Assembly (NCBI RefSeq): GCF_030504955.1
Contig: NZ_JAUKTR010000004.1
Location: 1 to 64,000 of the forward strand
Direction: 5' to 3'
DNA: 64,000 nt
Origin: Peiella sedimenti
GTDB lineage: Bacteria; Pseudomonadota; Alphaproteobacteria; Caulobacterales; Caulobacteraceae
In this document: piece by piece, positions 1 through 8,349 of the stretch
Layout of the letters: every line of letters starts with the position of its first letter
How positions within the stretch are numbered: position 1 is the first letter of the stretch
The notes under the pieces: generated by a model
The model's database searches: none
Told to the model about the DNA's origin: nothing
Seen by the model: the letters and a program-made list of their open reading frames with translations, nothing else
Program-made: the position numbers and the translations under genes

Positions 1-122
1 GGTCCCCCTCCCCATCTGGCGATGGGGAGGAGACAGGAAGGTCTAGGCCCCCTCATCCGGCGCTTACGCGCCACCCGTCGGCGGCTCGTATACGAGCCTT
101 CTCCACCCACCAGAGGAGAAGG
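1..122. repeat. Dispersed 122-bp hairpin repeat, copy 1
   Basis: These bases are identical, by eye, to 39335-39456. The unit holds four inverted repeats in a row: a 9-bp stem (7-15 with 22-30), a 5-bp stem (59-63 with 68-72), a perfect 16-bp palindrome (83-98) and an 8-bp stem (97-104 with 115-122). The window begins inside or at the edge of the element, so it may extend to the left. It lies just beyond the 3' end of the uvrD-like gene. The copies diverge abruptly after base 122. Bases 123-174 hold nothing else that I recognise. Confidence 0.9.
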
Positions 123-174
123 ATTCTACGGCGTCATCCCAGCTGAATGTCCGCCCGGCCGGGGGGGAAAAGGC

Positions 175-2517
175 TCACCCCTTCTCGACGAAGGTGTCGA
201 TGACCTTCTTCTCGCCGGCCTTGTCGAAGGCGACGACCAGCTTGTTGCCCTCGATGGCGCGGACCTTCCCGTAGCCGAACTTCTGGTGAAAGACGCGGTC
301 GCCGATCCCGTAGGCGGAAGATGAAGACGTGGCTGTGGCCACCAGCCGGCCCTCGCCCTCGATGACGCCCGGGCGCTGCCAGCGTGGCGCGGCGGGCGAG
401 CCGGCCGTGTTCACCTGGGCCCTGCGCCAGCCGGGCGAGGAATAGCCGGCGCCGAAGCTGGGCGCGTCGTCCCAGCGCGACTTCGCTTCCCTGAGGCCCG
501 GCGCGCCGCCGTAATAGCCCGTGTCCGAGGCCGCCTCGACATGCTCGATGGGGAGCTCGTCGACGAAGCGGCTGGGCAGCTGGGTGGTCCAGCGGCCATA
601 GACCCGGCGGTTGGCGGCGAAGGAGATGCGCGCCTGCTCACGCGCGCGGGTCACGCCGACATAGGCGAGGCGCCGTTCCTCTTCGAGGCCCTTTTCGCCC
701 TTTTCGTCGATGCTGCGCTGGCTGGGAAAGACGCCTTCCTCCCAGCCCGGCAAGAAGACGAGCGGAAACTCCAGCCCCTTGGCGGCGTGCAGGGTCATGA
801 CCTGAACCGCGTCGTCGCCCGCGCCCTGATCCAGGTCCATCACGAGGGAGACGTGCTCCAGATAGGCGCCGAGGCTGTCGAAGGCCTGCATGGCCTGGAC
901 CAGCTCCTTGAGGTTGTCGAGGCGGGCGGGGCCCGAGGCGCGGTCCGCCCGCTGCATGTCAGTGTAGCCGCTCTCCTCCAATACGGTCTCGGTGAGCTCC
1001 CAGTGCTTGACCTGGCCGGCCAGGGTCCGCCAGCGGTCGAGGTCGCGCAGGAACAGGGACAGGGCCGTGCGTGTCCGGGCCTGAAGCTCATCGGAGTTGA
1101 TGATCTGGCGCGTCGCCGCCACGGCCGAGACGCCCATGGTCCGGGCGATGGTCAGGAGCTTGGAGACCGAAGTGTCGCCGATGCCGCGCTTGGGCGTGTT
1201 GACGATGCGTTCGAAGGCGAGGTCGTCGTCTTCGGACTGGATCAGGCGCAGGTAGGCGTGGGCGTCGCGGATTTCGGCCCGCTCGAAGAAGCGCGGACCC
1301 CCGACGACGGTGTAGGGAATCTGCAGCAGGACGAACCGCTCTTCGAAGGCGCGCATCTGGAACGAGGCGCGCACCAGAACGGCGCAGTCCTTCCAGCGGC
1401 GGCCGGGCTGGTCCTTGCGCCAGCGTTCGATTTCGTCGGCGATCAGGCGACTTTCGGCCTCGCCGTCCCAGACGCCGCGCACCTGGACCTTGTCGCCGCC
1501 GTCGGCCTCGGTCCACAGAGTCTTGCCCAGCCGGCCCTTGTTGGCGCTGATCAGGCCTGAGGCCGCGCCCAGGATGTGTTTGGTCGAGCGATAGTTTCGT
1601 TCCAGGCGGACGACCTTGGCGCCCGGAAAGTCACGCTCGAAGCGCAGGATGTTGTCCACCTCGGCGCCGCGCCAGCCGTAGATGGACTGGTCGTCGTCAC
1701 CCACCACGCAGACATTTCCGTCCGCCGAGGACAGCAGGCGCAGCCACAGGTACTGGGCCGTGTTCGTGTCCTGGTACTCGTCCACCAGGATGTAGCGGAA
1801 GCGGCGGCGGTACTCGCCCAGCACGTCCTCATGCTGCGACAGGATGGTGATGACGTGCAGCAGCAGGTCGCCGAAATCGCAGGCGTTCAACGTCTTCAGC
1901 CGGTCCTGATAGAGGGCGTAAAGCTTCTGAGCCCGCCCCTGCGCGAAGTCCTCCGACGCGGGAAGTTTCTGCGGCGTCCAGCCCTTGTTCTTCCACTGGT
2001 CGACCAGAGAGGCCAGGGTGCGCGGCGTCCAGCGCTTGGTGTCGATGTTCTCGGCTTCCAGGATCTGCTTCAGCAGCCGCTCCTGATCGTCCGTGTCCAG
2101 GATGGTGAAGGTGGACTTCAGCCCGACCAGCTCGGCGTGACGGCGCAGGATCTGGGCCGAGATCGAGTGAAAGGTCCCCAGCCAGCGCAGCCCCTCGGCG
2201 GAGGGGCCGATGATGTGGGTGATGCGCTCGCGCATCTCACGCGCGGCCTTGTTGGTGAAAGTGACGGCCAGCAGCTCCCACGGCCTGGCGCGGCCCAGGG
2301 CCAGGATGTGGGCCAGGCGCGTCGTCAGGACGCGCGTCTTGCCGGTGCCGGCCCCGGCAAGCACCAGAACCGGACCGTCGATGGCCAGCACGGCCTCGCG
2401 CTGCTCGGGATTGAGGCCGGCCAGATAATCGCCCGGACCGCCGTCGGCGCGGGCGAGGTCGGAGATGCGCGGGCCAGGAGGCTTAGGGGCGGGGGGCTGT
2501 GAGTCGGTGTGGGGCAT
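175..2517 (-). CDS. uvrD: UvrD/PcrA family ATP-dependent DNA helicase
   Basis: Superfamily 1A 3'-5' helicase acting in nucleotide excision repair, mismatch repair and removal of stalled RNA polymerase. The 780-residue product has a Walker A motif GAGTGKT, the DEYQDTN box, the GDDDQSIYGWRGA motif and a late VTRAREQ motif. The C-terminal ~45 residues (GDRVFHQKFGYGKVRAIEG region) form the Tudor-like module that PcrA/UvrD uses to touch RNA polymerase. The open frame continues upstream to 2862, but that extension runs over a divergent gene and reads like noise. The start at MPHTDSQ, base 2517, precedes a proline-rich lead and the LNPEQREAV Q motif, so I chose it. A divergent gene starts at 2605. 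No LexA box is evident in the gap. Confidence 0.93.
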   Translation of the reverse strand: MPHTDSQPPAPKPPGPRISDLARADGGPGDYLAGLNPEQREAVLAIDGPVLVLAGAGTGKTRVLTTRLAHILALGRARPWELLAVTFTNKAAREMRERITHIIGPSAEGLRWLGTFHSISAQILRRHAELVGLKSTFTILDTDDQERLLKQILEAENIDTKRWTPRTLASLVDQWKNKGWTPQKLPASEDFAQGRAQKLYALYQDRLKTLNACDFGDLLLHVITILSQHEDVLGEYRRRFRYILVDEYQDTNTAQYLWLRLLSSADGNVCVVGDDDQSIYGWRGAEVDNILRFERDFPGAKVVRLERNYRSTKHILGAASGLISANKGRLGKTLWTEADGGDKVQVRGVWDGEAESRLIADEIERWRKDQPGRRWKDCAVLVRASFQMRAFEERFVLLQIPYTVVGGPRFFERAEIRDAHAYLRLIQSEDDDLAFERIVNTPKRGIGDTSVSKLLTIARTMGVSAVAATRQIINSDELQARTRTALSLFLRDLDRWRTLAGQVKHWELTETVLEESGYTDMQRADRASGPARLDNLKELVQAMQAFDSLGAYLEHVSLVMDLDQGAGDDAVQVMTLHAAKGLEFPLVFLPGWEEGVFPSQRSIDEKGEKGLEEERRLAYVGVTRAREQARISFAANRRVYGRWTTQLPSRFVDELPIEHVEAASDTGYYGGAPGLREAKSRWDDAPSFGAGYSSPGWRRAQVNTAGSPAAPRWQRPGVIEGEGRLVATATSSSSAYGIGDRVFHQKFGYGKVRAIEGNKLVVAFDKAGEKKVIDTFVEKG

Positions 2518-2604
2518 GGACGGGGCGGAACATAAGGCGCACAGTTCCGTTGTCGACCCGCCGGGCTGACGCAGCGCCCGGCCATCCGTGTAGGGGGCTT
2601 TGCG

Positions 2605-2829
2605 ATGCGGCGACGAAGTGCTGGACCCGCCTGGGTCTGGGTCATCGTGCTGGCGGTGATAGGGCTGGCTGTGATCGGCTTTTTCGTCTCGCGCCAGAAG
2701 ATGGCCGACCTGCGCGCCACCGAGGTGGAGGTGGCGCGGCCGGACCTGCCGGACCCGGAAGAGCTGCTGCCAGACGGACCCGTGCCCATCCCTGACCAGC
2801 CCGGCGTGGCGCAACAAAGCCCGAGCTGA
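2605..2829 (+). CDS. Small single-pass membrane protein, unknown function
   Basis: A 74-residue protein with one hydrophobic segment at about residues 11-29 (WVWVIVLAVIGLAVIGFFVS), followed by a charged then proline-rich tail (DLPDPEELLPDGPVPIPDQP). An AGGGGG sequence about 7 bases before the ATG is a credible ribosome site. It is divergent from uvrD and stops 31 bases before the next gene's start, so the two plus-strand genes may be cotranscribed. I do not recognise a family. The TM-plus-acidic-proline tail layout suggests an inner-membrane anchored protein with a short exposed tail. Confidence 0.6.
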   Translation: MRRRSAGPAWVWVIVLAVIGLAVIGFFVSRQKMADLRATEVEVARPDLPDPEELLPDGPVPIPDQPGVAQQSPS

Positions 2830-2860
2830 GCGGTTGCGCTCCCCAAAGGAGGGCCCGCCC

Positions 2861-3346
2861 ATGAGCTATCGCCGCTTCGCCGCCATGATCGCTGCCTCGA
2901 CGGTGGTCATGTTCGGCCTGATGTATCTGAACACCTATGCGATCGAGCACGCCCGCTTCAGCGAGACGCGGCTCTACATGGCCCTGCTGATGGGGGCGAC
3001 GATGGCCGTGGTCATGCTCGGCTTCATGATGGGCATGTACAAGAACCGGCGGTTGAACCTGGCCATCTTCGCGGGCGCGGCGGTGGTGTTCGCGGGCGCG
3101 CTGTGGCTGGTGCGCAGCCAGGCCACCGTGGACCAGGTCAGCTACATGAAGGCCATGATCCCGCACCACTCCATCGCCATCATGACCAGCCGTCGGGCCC
3201 ACATCAAAGACCCGCGCGTGCGCGAGCTGGCCGACCAGATCATCGCCGCGCAGGAGCGGGAGATCGCCGAGATGAACGCCCTGATCGCTGAGTTGGAGCA
3301 GAACCCGACGCCCAAGAGCGCGCCGGACCTGGAGCCGGGGGTTTAG
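2861..3346 (+). CDS. DUF305 domain membrane protein
   Basis: A 161-residue protein with three hydrophobic segments in the first ~90 residues and a C-terminal helical part carrying the DUF305 signature around YMKAMIPHHSIAIMTSRRA, with the paired histidines. DUF305 proteins are ferritin-like helical proteins often found near metal-handling genes; the exact reaction is not established. The frame opens at 2834, but an AAAGGAGG site at 2845-2852 points to the ATG at 2861 (MSYRRF). It sits directly after the small membrane protein gene. Confidence 0.85.
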   Translation: MSYRRFAAMIAASTVVMFGLMYLNTYAIEHARFSETRLYMALLMGATMAVVMLGFMMGMYKNRRLNLAIFAGAAVVFAGALWLVRSQATVDQVSYMKAMIPHHSIAIMTSRRAHIKDPRVRELADQIIAAQEREIAEMNALIAELEQNPTPKSAPDLEPGV

Positions 3347-3413
3347 AGCGCCGGCTCACCTCACCGCGCGTTCTGTGGTAAGTCAGTCAGTACGTATAGC
3401 TAGCGGGGGGGCG

Positions 3414-4139
3414 ATGCTGTTCGTAGTGTACTTCCTGACATTGGCGGCCTTCTGCGTGATCTTCACTCGCGAGGTGATCGCTCCGGCATCAAGAGCGAGC
3501 TGCGACAAGCGCTGGCGCTTCTATGCAGGCGCCTTGAATGTAGTGAATCTCGTGGCCGTGGTGGCTGCTGGCGTCATCTTTGAGCGCTGGATCAGTGGGC
3601 ATGCCCTCTTCCATCTGGCCGAGCGTTTGGATCCGGTGTCCGCCAGCGTTGTCACCTTCCTTGTCGCTAGTCTCGTAGCCTACGGCTACCACCGTGCGAT
3701 TCATGCGTCTGATAGACTTTGGCGGTGGGTGCACCAGCTGCATCACAGCCCGACACGGATTGAGGCGCTGACAGCCTTCTACGTTCACCCCTTCGACGCT
3801 CTTCTGGCCACGCTGCTCAATGCAGTAATCGCCTATGTATTGCTCGGCGCTGGGCCGTTTTCAGCTGCGCTGGCGCTGTTGTACGTCACCCTGCTCAATC
3901 TGATCGCCCATGCCGATATGCGCACTCCCTGGTGGCTGGGTCTGCTCGTACAGCGGCCGGAGATGCACCGCCTGCATCACGAGCGCGGGGCGCACCGCAA
4001 CAACTACGGTTTGCCCCTATGGGATATGATGTTCGGCACTTGGCGCAATCCCAGGAGCGGTTGGGTCGAGTGTGGCTTTCGCGACGATCGTGAGCGCCTG
4101 GTTGGCCAGATGCTGATGCTCAAGGATGTAGACGGTTAG
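3414..4139 (+). CDS. Sterol desaturase / fatty acid hydroxylase family protein
   Basis: Integral membrane di-iron oxygenase family member of 241 residues. The histidine clusters are visible: HRAIH, HQLHH and HRLHHERGAHRNNYG, which bind the two irons in this family. Several hydrophobic stretches surround them. The substrate cannot be read from sequence; family members act on sterols, carotenoids, fatty acids or hopanoid-like lipids. The ATG at 3414 follows a run of six G; a GTG at 3375 in the same frame is an alternative. Codon use is less GC-rich than in the neighbours, with many A/T third positions, which suggests acquisition. Its stop overlaps the stop of the convergent gene in a TTAG. Confidence 0.88.
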   Translation: MLFVVYFLTLAAFCVIFTREVIAPASRASCDKRWRFYAGALNVVNLVAVVAAGVIFERWISGHALFHLAERLDPVSASVVTFLVASLVAYGYHRAIHASDRLWRWVHQLHHSPTRIEALTAFYVHPFDALLATLLNAVIAYVLLGAGPFSAALALLYVTLLNLIAHADMRTPWWLGLLVQRPEMHRLHHERGAHRNNYGLPLWDMMFGTWRNPRSGWVECGFRDDRERLVGQMLMLKDVDG

Positions 4140-5065
4140 TCGCTGGCGTCTGGAAACGTCGTCGTCTCAGCCGGCCACACCCGGCGATTGGGCGAGCCCT
4201 CGAAGGCCCAGCGGATGAAGCCGGCTGTCGTGGCCGCGCCGGCGCGCACCAGCGGCTTGGGCAACGGGGTTGGCTGGCGGTGCATGGTCCGCGCCCACGG
4301 CGGCAGAAGGTCCAGACCCGCCTGCATGATGATGCGGGCGGCGAGGTCGACGGCGGGTTGGCCCACGGTCTGACGCAGGACGAGGGAGGCCACCTCCTTG
4401 GTGCGCGCATCAGAGCGCAGTTCGGAACGGAAGCTCTGGATCAGGGCGTCGGCCTCGCCCCGGGTGTGGGGAATGGGATCAGCGCCCAGGGCCTCGGCGA
4501 TGCGGGCCATCTCGGCGAAATAGGCGTCCTGATCGGCCAGGCTCATGCGCGGCTCGGCGTAGCGCATCCAGGCGTCGAGAAAGCTAGAGACCTCGGTGAC
4601 GTGCACCCAGGCCAGCAGGCGCGGATCCGAGACGCGATAGGCCGTCCCGTCCGGCAGGGTCCCGCCCAGCTTGTTGTGGATGCGCCGGACCCGCGCGATG
4701 GCCTCGCGGCCCGCCTCGGCGTGGTCATAGGTGGTGATGGCGATGAACTTGGCCGTGCGACGCAGGCGCCCGTGCATGTCGGCGCGGAAGTCGGAGTGAT
4801 CCCATACGCCCGCCAGCACCGCCGGGTGCAGCATCTGCAGCAGCAGGCCCGCCACCCCGCCGATCATCATGGTGACCACGTCGCCGTTGACCCGCCAGGC
4901 GACGGAGTCGGGCGGGAACAGGGCGTCGTCGCGCCTCAGCACCGGGCGCTCGCCACGCTCGGCGTCGTTGAAGACGGCGGTGACGCGGCGGCGCACCATC
5001 GCTTGGATGGACCGGGAGACTGGGGGGCGGGAGACTGGCGGGCGGGAGACTGGGGGGCGGATCAT
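4136..5065 (-). CDS. DUF2236 (MpaB-type oxygenase family) protein
   Basis: A 309-residue protein with the DUF2236 layout: DSVAWRVNGD, GGVAGLLLQMLHPAVLAGVWDHS, FRADMHGRLRRT, HNKLGGTLPDG and WVHVTEVSSFLDAW. Relatives include the latex-clearing protein Lcp and fungal MpaB, which are haem or oxygen-dependent enzymes; the substrate here is unknown. The first 18 residues contain three tandem PPVSR units encoded by a 15-bp triplicate. A second ATG at 4999, after the repeat, would remove this tail, and neither start has a good ribosome site. The 3' end shares TTAG with the sterol desaturase gene. Confidence 0.85.
   Translation of the reverse strand: MIRPPVSRPPVSRPPVSRSIQAMVRRRVTAVFNDAERGERPVLRRDDALFPPDSVAWRVNGDVVTMMIGGVAGLLLQMLHPAVLAGVWDHSDFRADMHGRLRRTAKFIAITTYDHAEAGREAIARVRRIHNKLGGTLPDGTAYRVSDPRLLAWVHVTEVSSFLDAWMRYAEPRMSLADQDAYFAEMARIAEALGADPIPHTRGEADALIQSFRSELRSDARTKEVASLVLRQTVGQPAVDLAARIIMQAGLDLLPPWARTMHRQPTPLPKPLVRAGAATTAGFIRWAFEGSPNRRVWPAETTTFPDASD
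5016..5060. repeat. 15-bp tandem repeat, three units
   Basis: Three consecutive units of GAGACTGGGGGGCGG; the middle one has a single G-to-C change. It lies at the very 5' end of the DUF2236 gene and would encode RPPVS repeats on the minus strand if the upstream ATG is used. Confidence 0.95.
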
Positions 5066-5168
5066 GGCGTCGGTTTATCGCAGGGGCCCGAACCAGACAT
5101 CAGGATTTCCCCTTGCTTGCGGCGAGTCTGGAAACGGCGTTCGCTGAGCCCCGGCGACGGAGGCCGCG

Positions 5169-5870
5169 ATGACACGCATGAAGGCGCATTCCGAATGGCA
5201 CATGGTGGCCCGTATCGGCTGGCTGCGAGCCGCCGTGCTGGGCGCCAACGACGGCCTGGTCTCAACGGCCAGCCTGGTGGCGGGGGTGGCGGCGGCCGAG
5301 GCCTCGCGCGGGGGCATCCTCATTGCCGGTGTGGCGGGGCTGGTCGCGGGCGCCATGTCCATGGCGGCGGGCGAGTACGTTTCGGTCAGCTCGCAGTCCG
5401 ACACCGAAAAGGCCGACCTGGCGCGCGAGACGGTCGAGCTGGCGACCGACCGCCCTGCCGAGGTTGAGGAGCTGACCGGCATCTATGTGCGCAGAGGACT
5501 CAAGCCCGACCTGGCGCGCGAGGTGGCCCTGCAGCTGATGGAGAAGGACGCGCTGGGCGCGCACGCCCGCGACGAACTGGGCATATCGGAGATCACGACG
5601 GCGCGGCCGATCCAGGCCGCGATCACCTCGGCCCTGACCTTCTCGGCGGGCGCGGCCCTGCCCCTGTTGGTGGCGGTGGTGGCGCCGGTTCCGGCGATCC
5701 TGATCTGGGTGGTGGCGGCGACCCTGATCGGGCTGGCGGCGCTCGGCCTGATGGGCGCGCGGGCGGGCGGGGCGCCTCTCATCCGCTCGGTGGTCCGCGT
5801 CGTGTTCTGGGGCGCCCTGGCCATGGCCGTGACGGCCGGCATCGGGCGGCTGTTCGGGACGGTGGTCTGA
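5169..5870 (+). CDS. VIT1/CCC1 family transporter
   Basis: A 233-residue membrane protein of the VIT/CCC1 family, which moves Fe2+ or Mn2+ out of the cytosol. Visible family features are the first helix with LGANDGLVSTASLVAGVA, the second with AGAMSMAAGEYVSVSSQ, a cytoplasmic acidic helical domain (EVEELTGIYVRRGL through MEKDALGAHARDELG) and three C-terminal helices. The start has a GGAGG site at 5159-5163. It stands alone between genes on the other strand. Metal specificity cannot be decided from sequence. Confidence 0.9.
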   Translation: MTRMKAHSEWHMVARIGWLRAAVLGANDGLVSTASLVAGVAAAEASRGGILIAGVAGLVAGAMSMAAGEYVSVSSQSDTEKADLARETVELATDRPAEVEELTGIYVRRGLKPDLAREVALQLMEKDALGAHARDELGISEITTARPIQAAITSALTFSAGAALPLLVAVVAPVPAILIWVVAATLIGLAALGLMGARAGGAPLIRSVVRVVFWGALAMAVTAGIGRLFGTVV

Positions 5871-5883
5871 ACTGCGGCGGACG

Positions 5884-7299
5884 TCAGCCGGCCCGCCATC
5901 GCTCCAGCGCGTCGAGGGCGCGCAGACTCATCAGCCGCTTCTTGGCCCGGCCGCGATCCTTGGGCGGGATGCGCTTGCCCTCGGCGTCCTGGCGTGGCGC
6001 CTCCAGCGGCGGCAGCAGGCCGTAGTTGATGTTCATGGGCTGGAACTTGGCGCCTTCCAGGTGACCGCCGGTGATGTGGGCGACAAGGGCGCCCAGGGCC
6101 GTTTCGGGTGGGGGCGGATCGAGGGGCTTGCCCAGCCGCTCGGCGGCGGCAAGGCGGCCGGTCAAAAGGCCCATGGCGGCCGATTCCACATAGCCCTCCA
6201 CGCCCGTCACCTGACCAGCGAAGCGCAGGCGCGGATCGGCCTTCAGGCGCAGTTGTCCGTCCAGCAGCTTGGGGCTGTTCAGGAAGGTGTTGCGGTGCAG
6301 CCCCCCCAGCCGGGCGAACTGAGCGTTTTCCAGCCCCGGGATCATGCGGAAGATGTCAGTCTGGGCGCCGTATTTCAGCTTGGTCTGGAAGCCGACCATG
6401 TTGAACAGGGTGCCCAGCGCATTGTCCTGGCGCAGTTGAACGATGGCGTGGGGCTTGACAGTCGGATCGCGCGGATTGGTCAGGCCGACGGGCTTCATGG
6501 GGCCGTGGCGCAGGGTCTCGCGGCCGCGCTCGGCCATCACCTCGATGGGCAGGCAGCCGTCGAAATAGGGGACGTTCTCCCACTCCTTGAACTCGGTCTT
6601 GGGACCGGCCAGCAGGGCGTCAATGAAGGCCTCGTACTGGTCCTTCGTCATGGGGCAGTTGACGTAGGCGGCCTTGTCGCCGCCGGGGCCTTCCTTGTCG
6701 TAGCGCGACTGACGCCAGGCGATGTCGAAGTCGATGCTGTCGGCGTGGACGATGGGGGCGATGGCGTCGAAGAAGGAAAGGCTCTCCTCGCCGGTCAGCT
6801 GAAGGACGGCGTCGGCCAGGGCGGGGGAGGTCAGCGGCCCGGTGGCGACGATGACGCTGTCCCACCCATTGCTCTCATTGGCCGCGGGCGGCAGGCCGGC
6901 GATCTCCTCGCGGACGATGGTGACCAGCGGATGGGCTTCCAGCCTGGCCGTCACGGCCTGGGAGAAGCCCTCGCGGTCGACCGCCAGCGCGCCGCCGGCC
7001 GGCACCTGATTGGCGTCGCCGCAGGCCATGATCAGGCTGTCGAGGCGGCGCATCTCGGCGTGCAGCAGGCCGACGGCGTTGTACTCCCAGTCGTCCGAGC
7101 GGAAGGAGTTGGAGCAGACCAGCTCGGCCAGGCCGTCGGTGTGATGGGCGTCGGTCTTCACGCCCGGCACGCCGCGCATCTCGTGCAGGATGACGGGCAC
7201 GCCGGCCGACGCGATCTGCCAGGCGGCCTCGGAGCCGGCCAGGCCGCCGCCGATGACGTGGATGGGAGCAGGGGATGTCATGGGCGGCTGCATAGCCAT
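5884..7299 (-). CDS. trmFO: tRNA (uracil-54-C5)-methyltransferase, folate/FAD-dependent (TrmFO)
   Basis: Uses methylenetetrahydrofolate and FADH2 to form ribothymidine at position 54 of tRNA. The 471-residue protein starts with the FAD-binding motif [18 protein letters not shown], followed by HEMRG, the [19 protein letters not shown] segment with the conserved cysteine, [13 protein letters not shown] and a C-terminal [20 protein letters not shown] segment, all typical of TrmFO. Two further in-frame ATGs (7293 and 7281) could be the true start; the family usually begins only a few residues before the glycine motif, so 7281 is quite possible. Confidence 0.95.
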   Translation of the reverse strand: MAMQPPMTSPAPIHVIGGGLAGSEAAWQIASAGVPVILHEMRGVPGVKTDAHHTDGLAELVCSNSFRSDDWEYNAVGLLHAEMRRLDSLIMACGDANQVPAGGALAVDREGFSQAVTARLEAHPLVTIVREEIAGLPPAANESNGWDSVIVATGPLTSPALADAVLQLTGEESLSFFDAIAPIVHADSIDFDIAWRQSRYDKEGPGGDKAAYVNCPMTKDQYEAFIDALLAGPKTEFKEWENVPYFDGCLPIEVMAERGRETLRHGPMKPVGLTNPRDPTVKPHAIVQLRQDNALGTLFNMVGFQTKLKYGAQTDIFRMIPGLENAQFARLGGLHRNTFLNSPKLLDGQLRLKADPRLRFAGQVTGVEGYVESAAMGLLTGRLAAAERLGKPLDPPPPETALGALVAHITGGHLEGAKFQPMNINYGLLPPLEAPRQDAEGKRIPPKDRGRAKKRLMSLRALDALERWRAG

Positions 7300-7345
7300 C
7301 CCGGCCGTTTCGGGCTAGCGTCCGGCCGAAAGAGGGGGCTCTGAC

Positions 7346-8239
7346 ATGAAGACATTTTCCATCGGCGATGCGGCGCTGGAGCCGTTCAGGCTGGCCTTTG
7401 GCCGGCCCCTGAGCACCTTCGTCTGGGGCCTTGTCCTGCTGGCGCCGCTGGCCCTGATGGGCGGGGCGACGGTGGAAATGTTCAGGACCATGATCGCCCA
7501 TGCCAGCGACCCCGAGGGGCTTCATGAGGCGCTGATGGCCCAGAGCCTGGGCGTGCAGCTGTGGGCGCAGCTGGCTCAGCTGCTTCAGGTCGTCTTCGCC
7601 GCCGTCGTGTCAGCCGCCATGATACGGGCGGTGTTCGCCGGACGCGGCCGCGACCGAGCCCTCTTCCTGCGCATCGGCATGACCGAGCTCTACGTCCTGA
7701 TCGTCCTGATCGCCGTGGCGGTGGGCCTGTTCGTGGCGGCGGTGCTGGTTGGGCTGCTGCTCGTGGGCTTGGGCGCCCTGATGTGGGGCCTGCCCGAGGG
7801 CGTGAAAATTCCGGCCTACGTGCTGATGGGCGCGGCCTATGTGGTCGGCCTGCTGCTGTTGTGGGGCAGGCTGGCGCTGATCGCGCCCGCGACGGTGCGC
7901 TCAAAGACCCTGGCCTTCGAGCCGGGCTGGAAGGCGGGCCGCGGCCAGACCTTGCGGCTGTTCCTGATGCTGCTGCTTAGCTGGATCATCGGTGTGGTGG
8001 TCAGCCTGATCGTCTGGGGCGTCCTTATCGGCGTCGCGGTAGCAGCTGGGGCGGCGCTCGGCGTCGGGGATGCGCCGTCCTTTGACGCCTGGCTGGAGGG
8101 CGCCATGGCCAATCCGGCCCTGCTGTGGGGCGGGGGCGGCGTCTTGCTGCTGATCGTCTGCTGGATGCAGGGGTTAAGCCAGCTGATGATGGTCGCGCCC
8201 TACGCTCGCGCGCTCCAGAACCCGACGCCCGAAGCCTGA
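7346..8239 (+). CDS. Multi-pass membrane protein, paralogue of next gene
   Basis: A 297-residue protein with about six strongly hydrophobic segments. The opening (IGDAALEPFRLAFGRPLSTFVWGLV) lines up with the opening of the next gene product (SASDSAFEGFRLTRRAPLAIALWALV), and both share the spacing of a cytoplasmic loop around residue 90 and a late WMQGLSQLMMVAPYARA-like end. They look like a tandem duplication. There is an AGAGGGGG ribosome site before the ATG. No enzyme motif is visible. It is divergent from trmFO and leads a run of three plus-strand membrane genes ending in a CPBP protease. Confidence 0.75.
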   Translation: MKTFSIGDAALEPFRLAFGRPLSTFVWGLVLLAPLALMGGATVEMFRTMIAHASDPEGLHEALMAQSLGVQLWAQLAQLLQVVFAAVVSAAMIRAVFAGRGRDRALFLRIGMTELYVLIVLIAVAVGLFVAAVLVGLLLVGLGALMWGLPEGVKIPAYVLMGAAYVVGLLLLWGRLALIAPATVRSKTLAFEPGWKAGRGQTLRLFLMLLLSWIIGVVVSLIVWGVLIGVAVAAGAALGVGDAPSFDAWLEGAMANPALLWGGGGVLLLIVCWMQGLSQLMMVAPYARALQNPTPEA

Positions 8240-8349
8240 GGCCGGCTTACGCAGGTTTAACGACGGCGGGACTGGCGAGAGACCCGGCAGCGGCCTAGTC
8301 TCCAATCAGGGGGCGGCCCAAGGCCGCGGATTGGATGGGGACCTACCCG

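Noticed and set aside
22..324. Open frame starting inside the hairpin repeat
   Set aside because: It reads through the repeat into the antisense of uvrD; the same frame at copy 2 runs into ettA, which shows the repeat simply lacks stops in that frame.
2518..2604. LexA box before the uvrD-like gene
   Set aside because: GAAC and GTTC words occur but not as GTTC-N7-GTTC or its complement.
4280..5467. Plus-strand open frame of 395 codons across the DUF2236 gene and the start of the VIT gene
   Set aside because: Covers two well-supported genes in other frames; glycine/arginine-rich composition with no motif.
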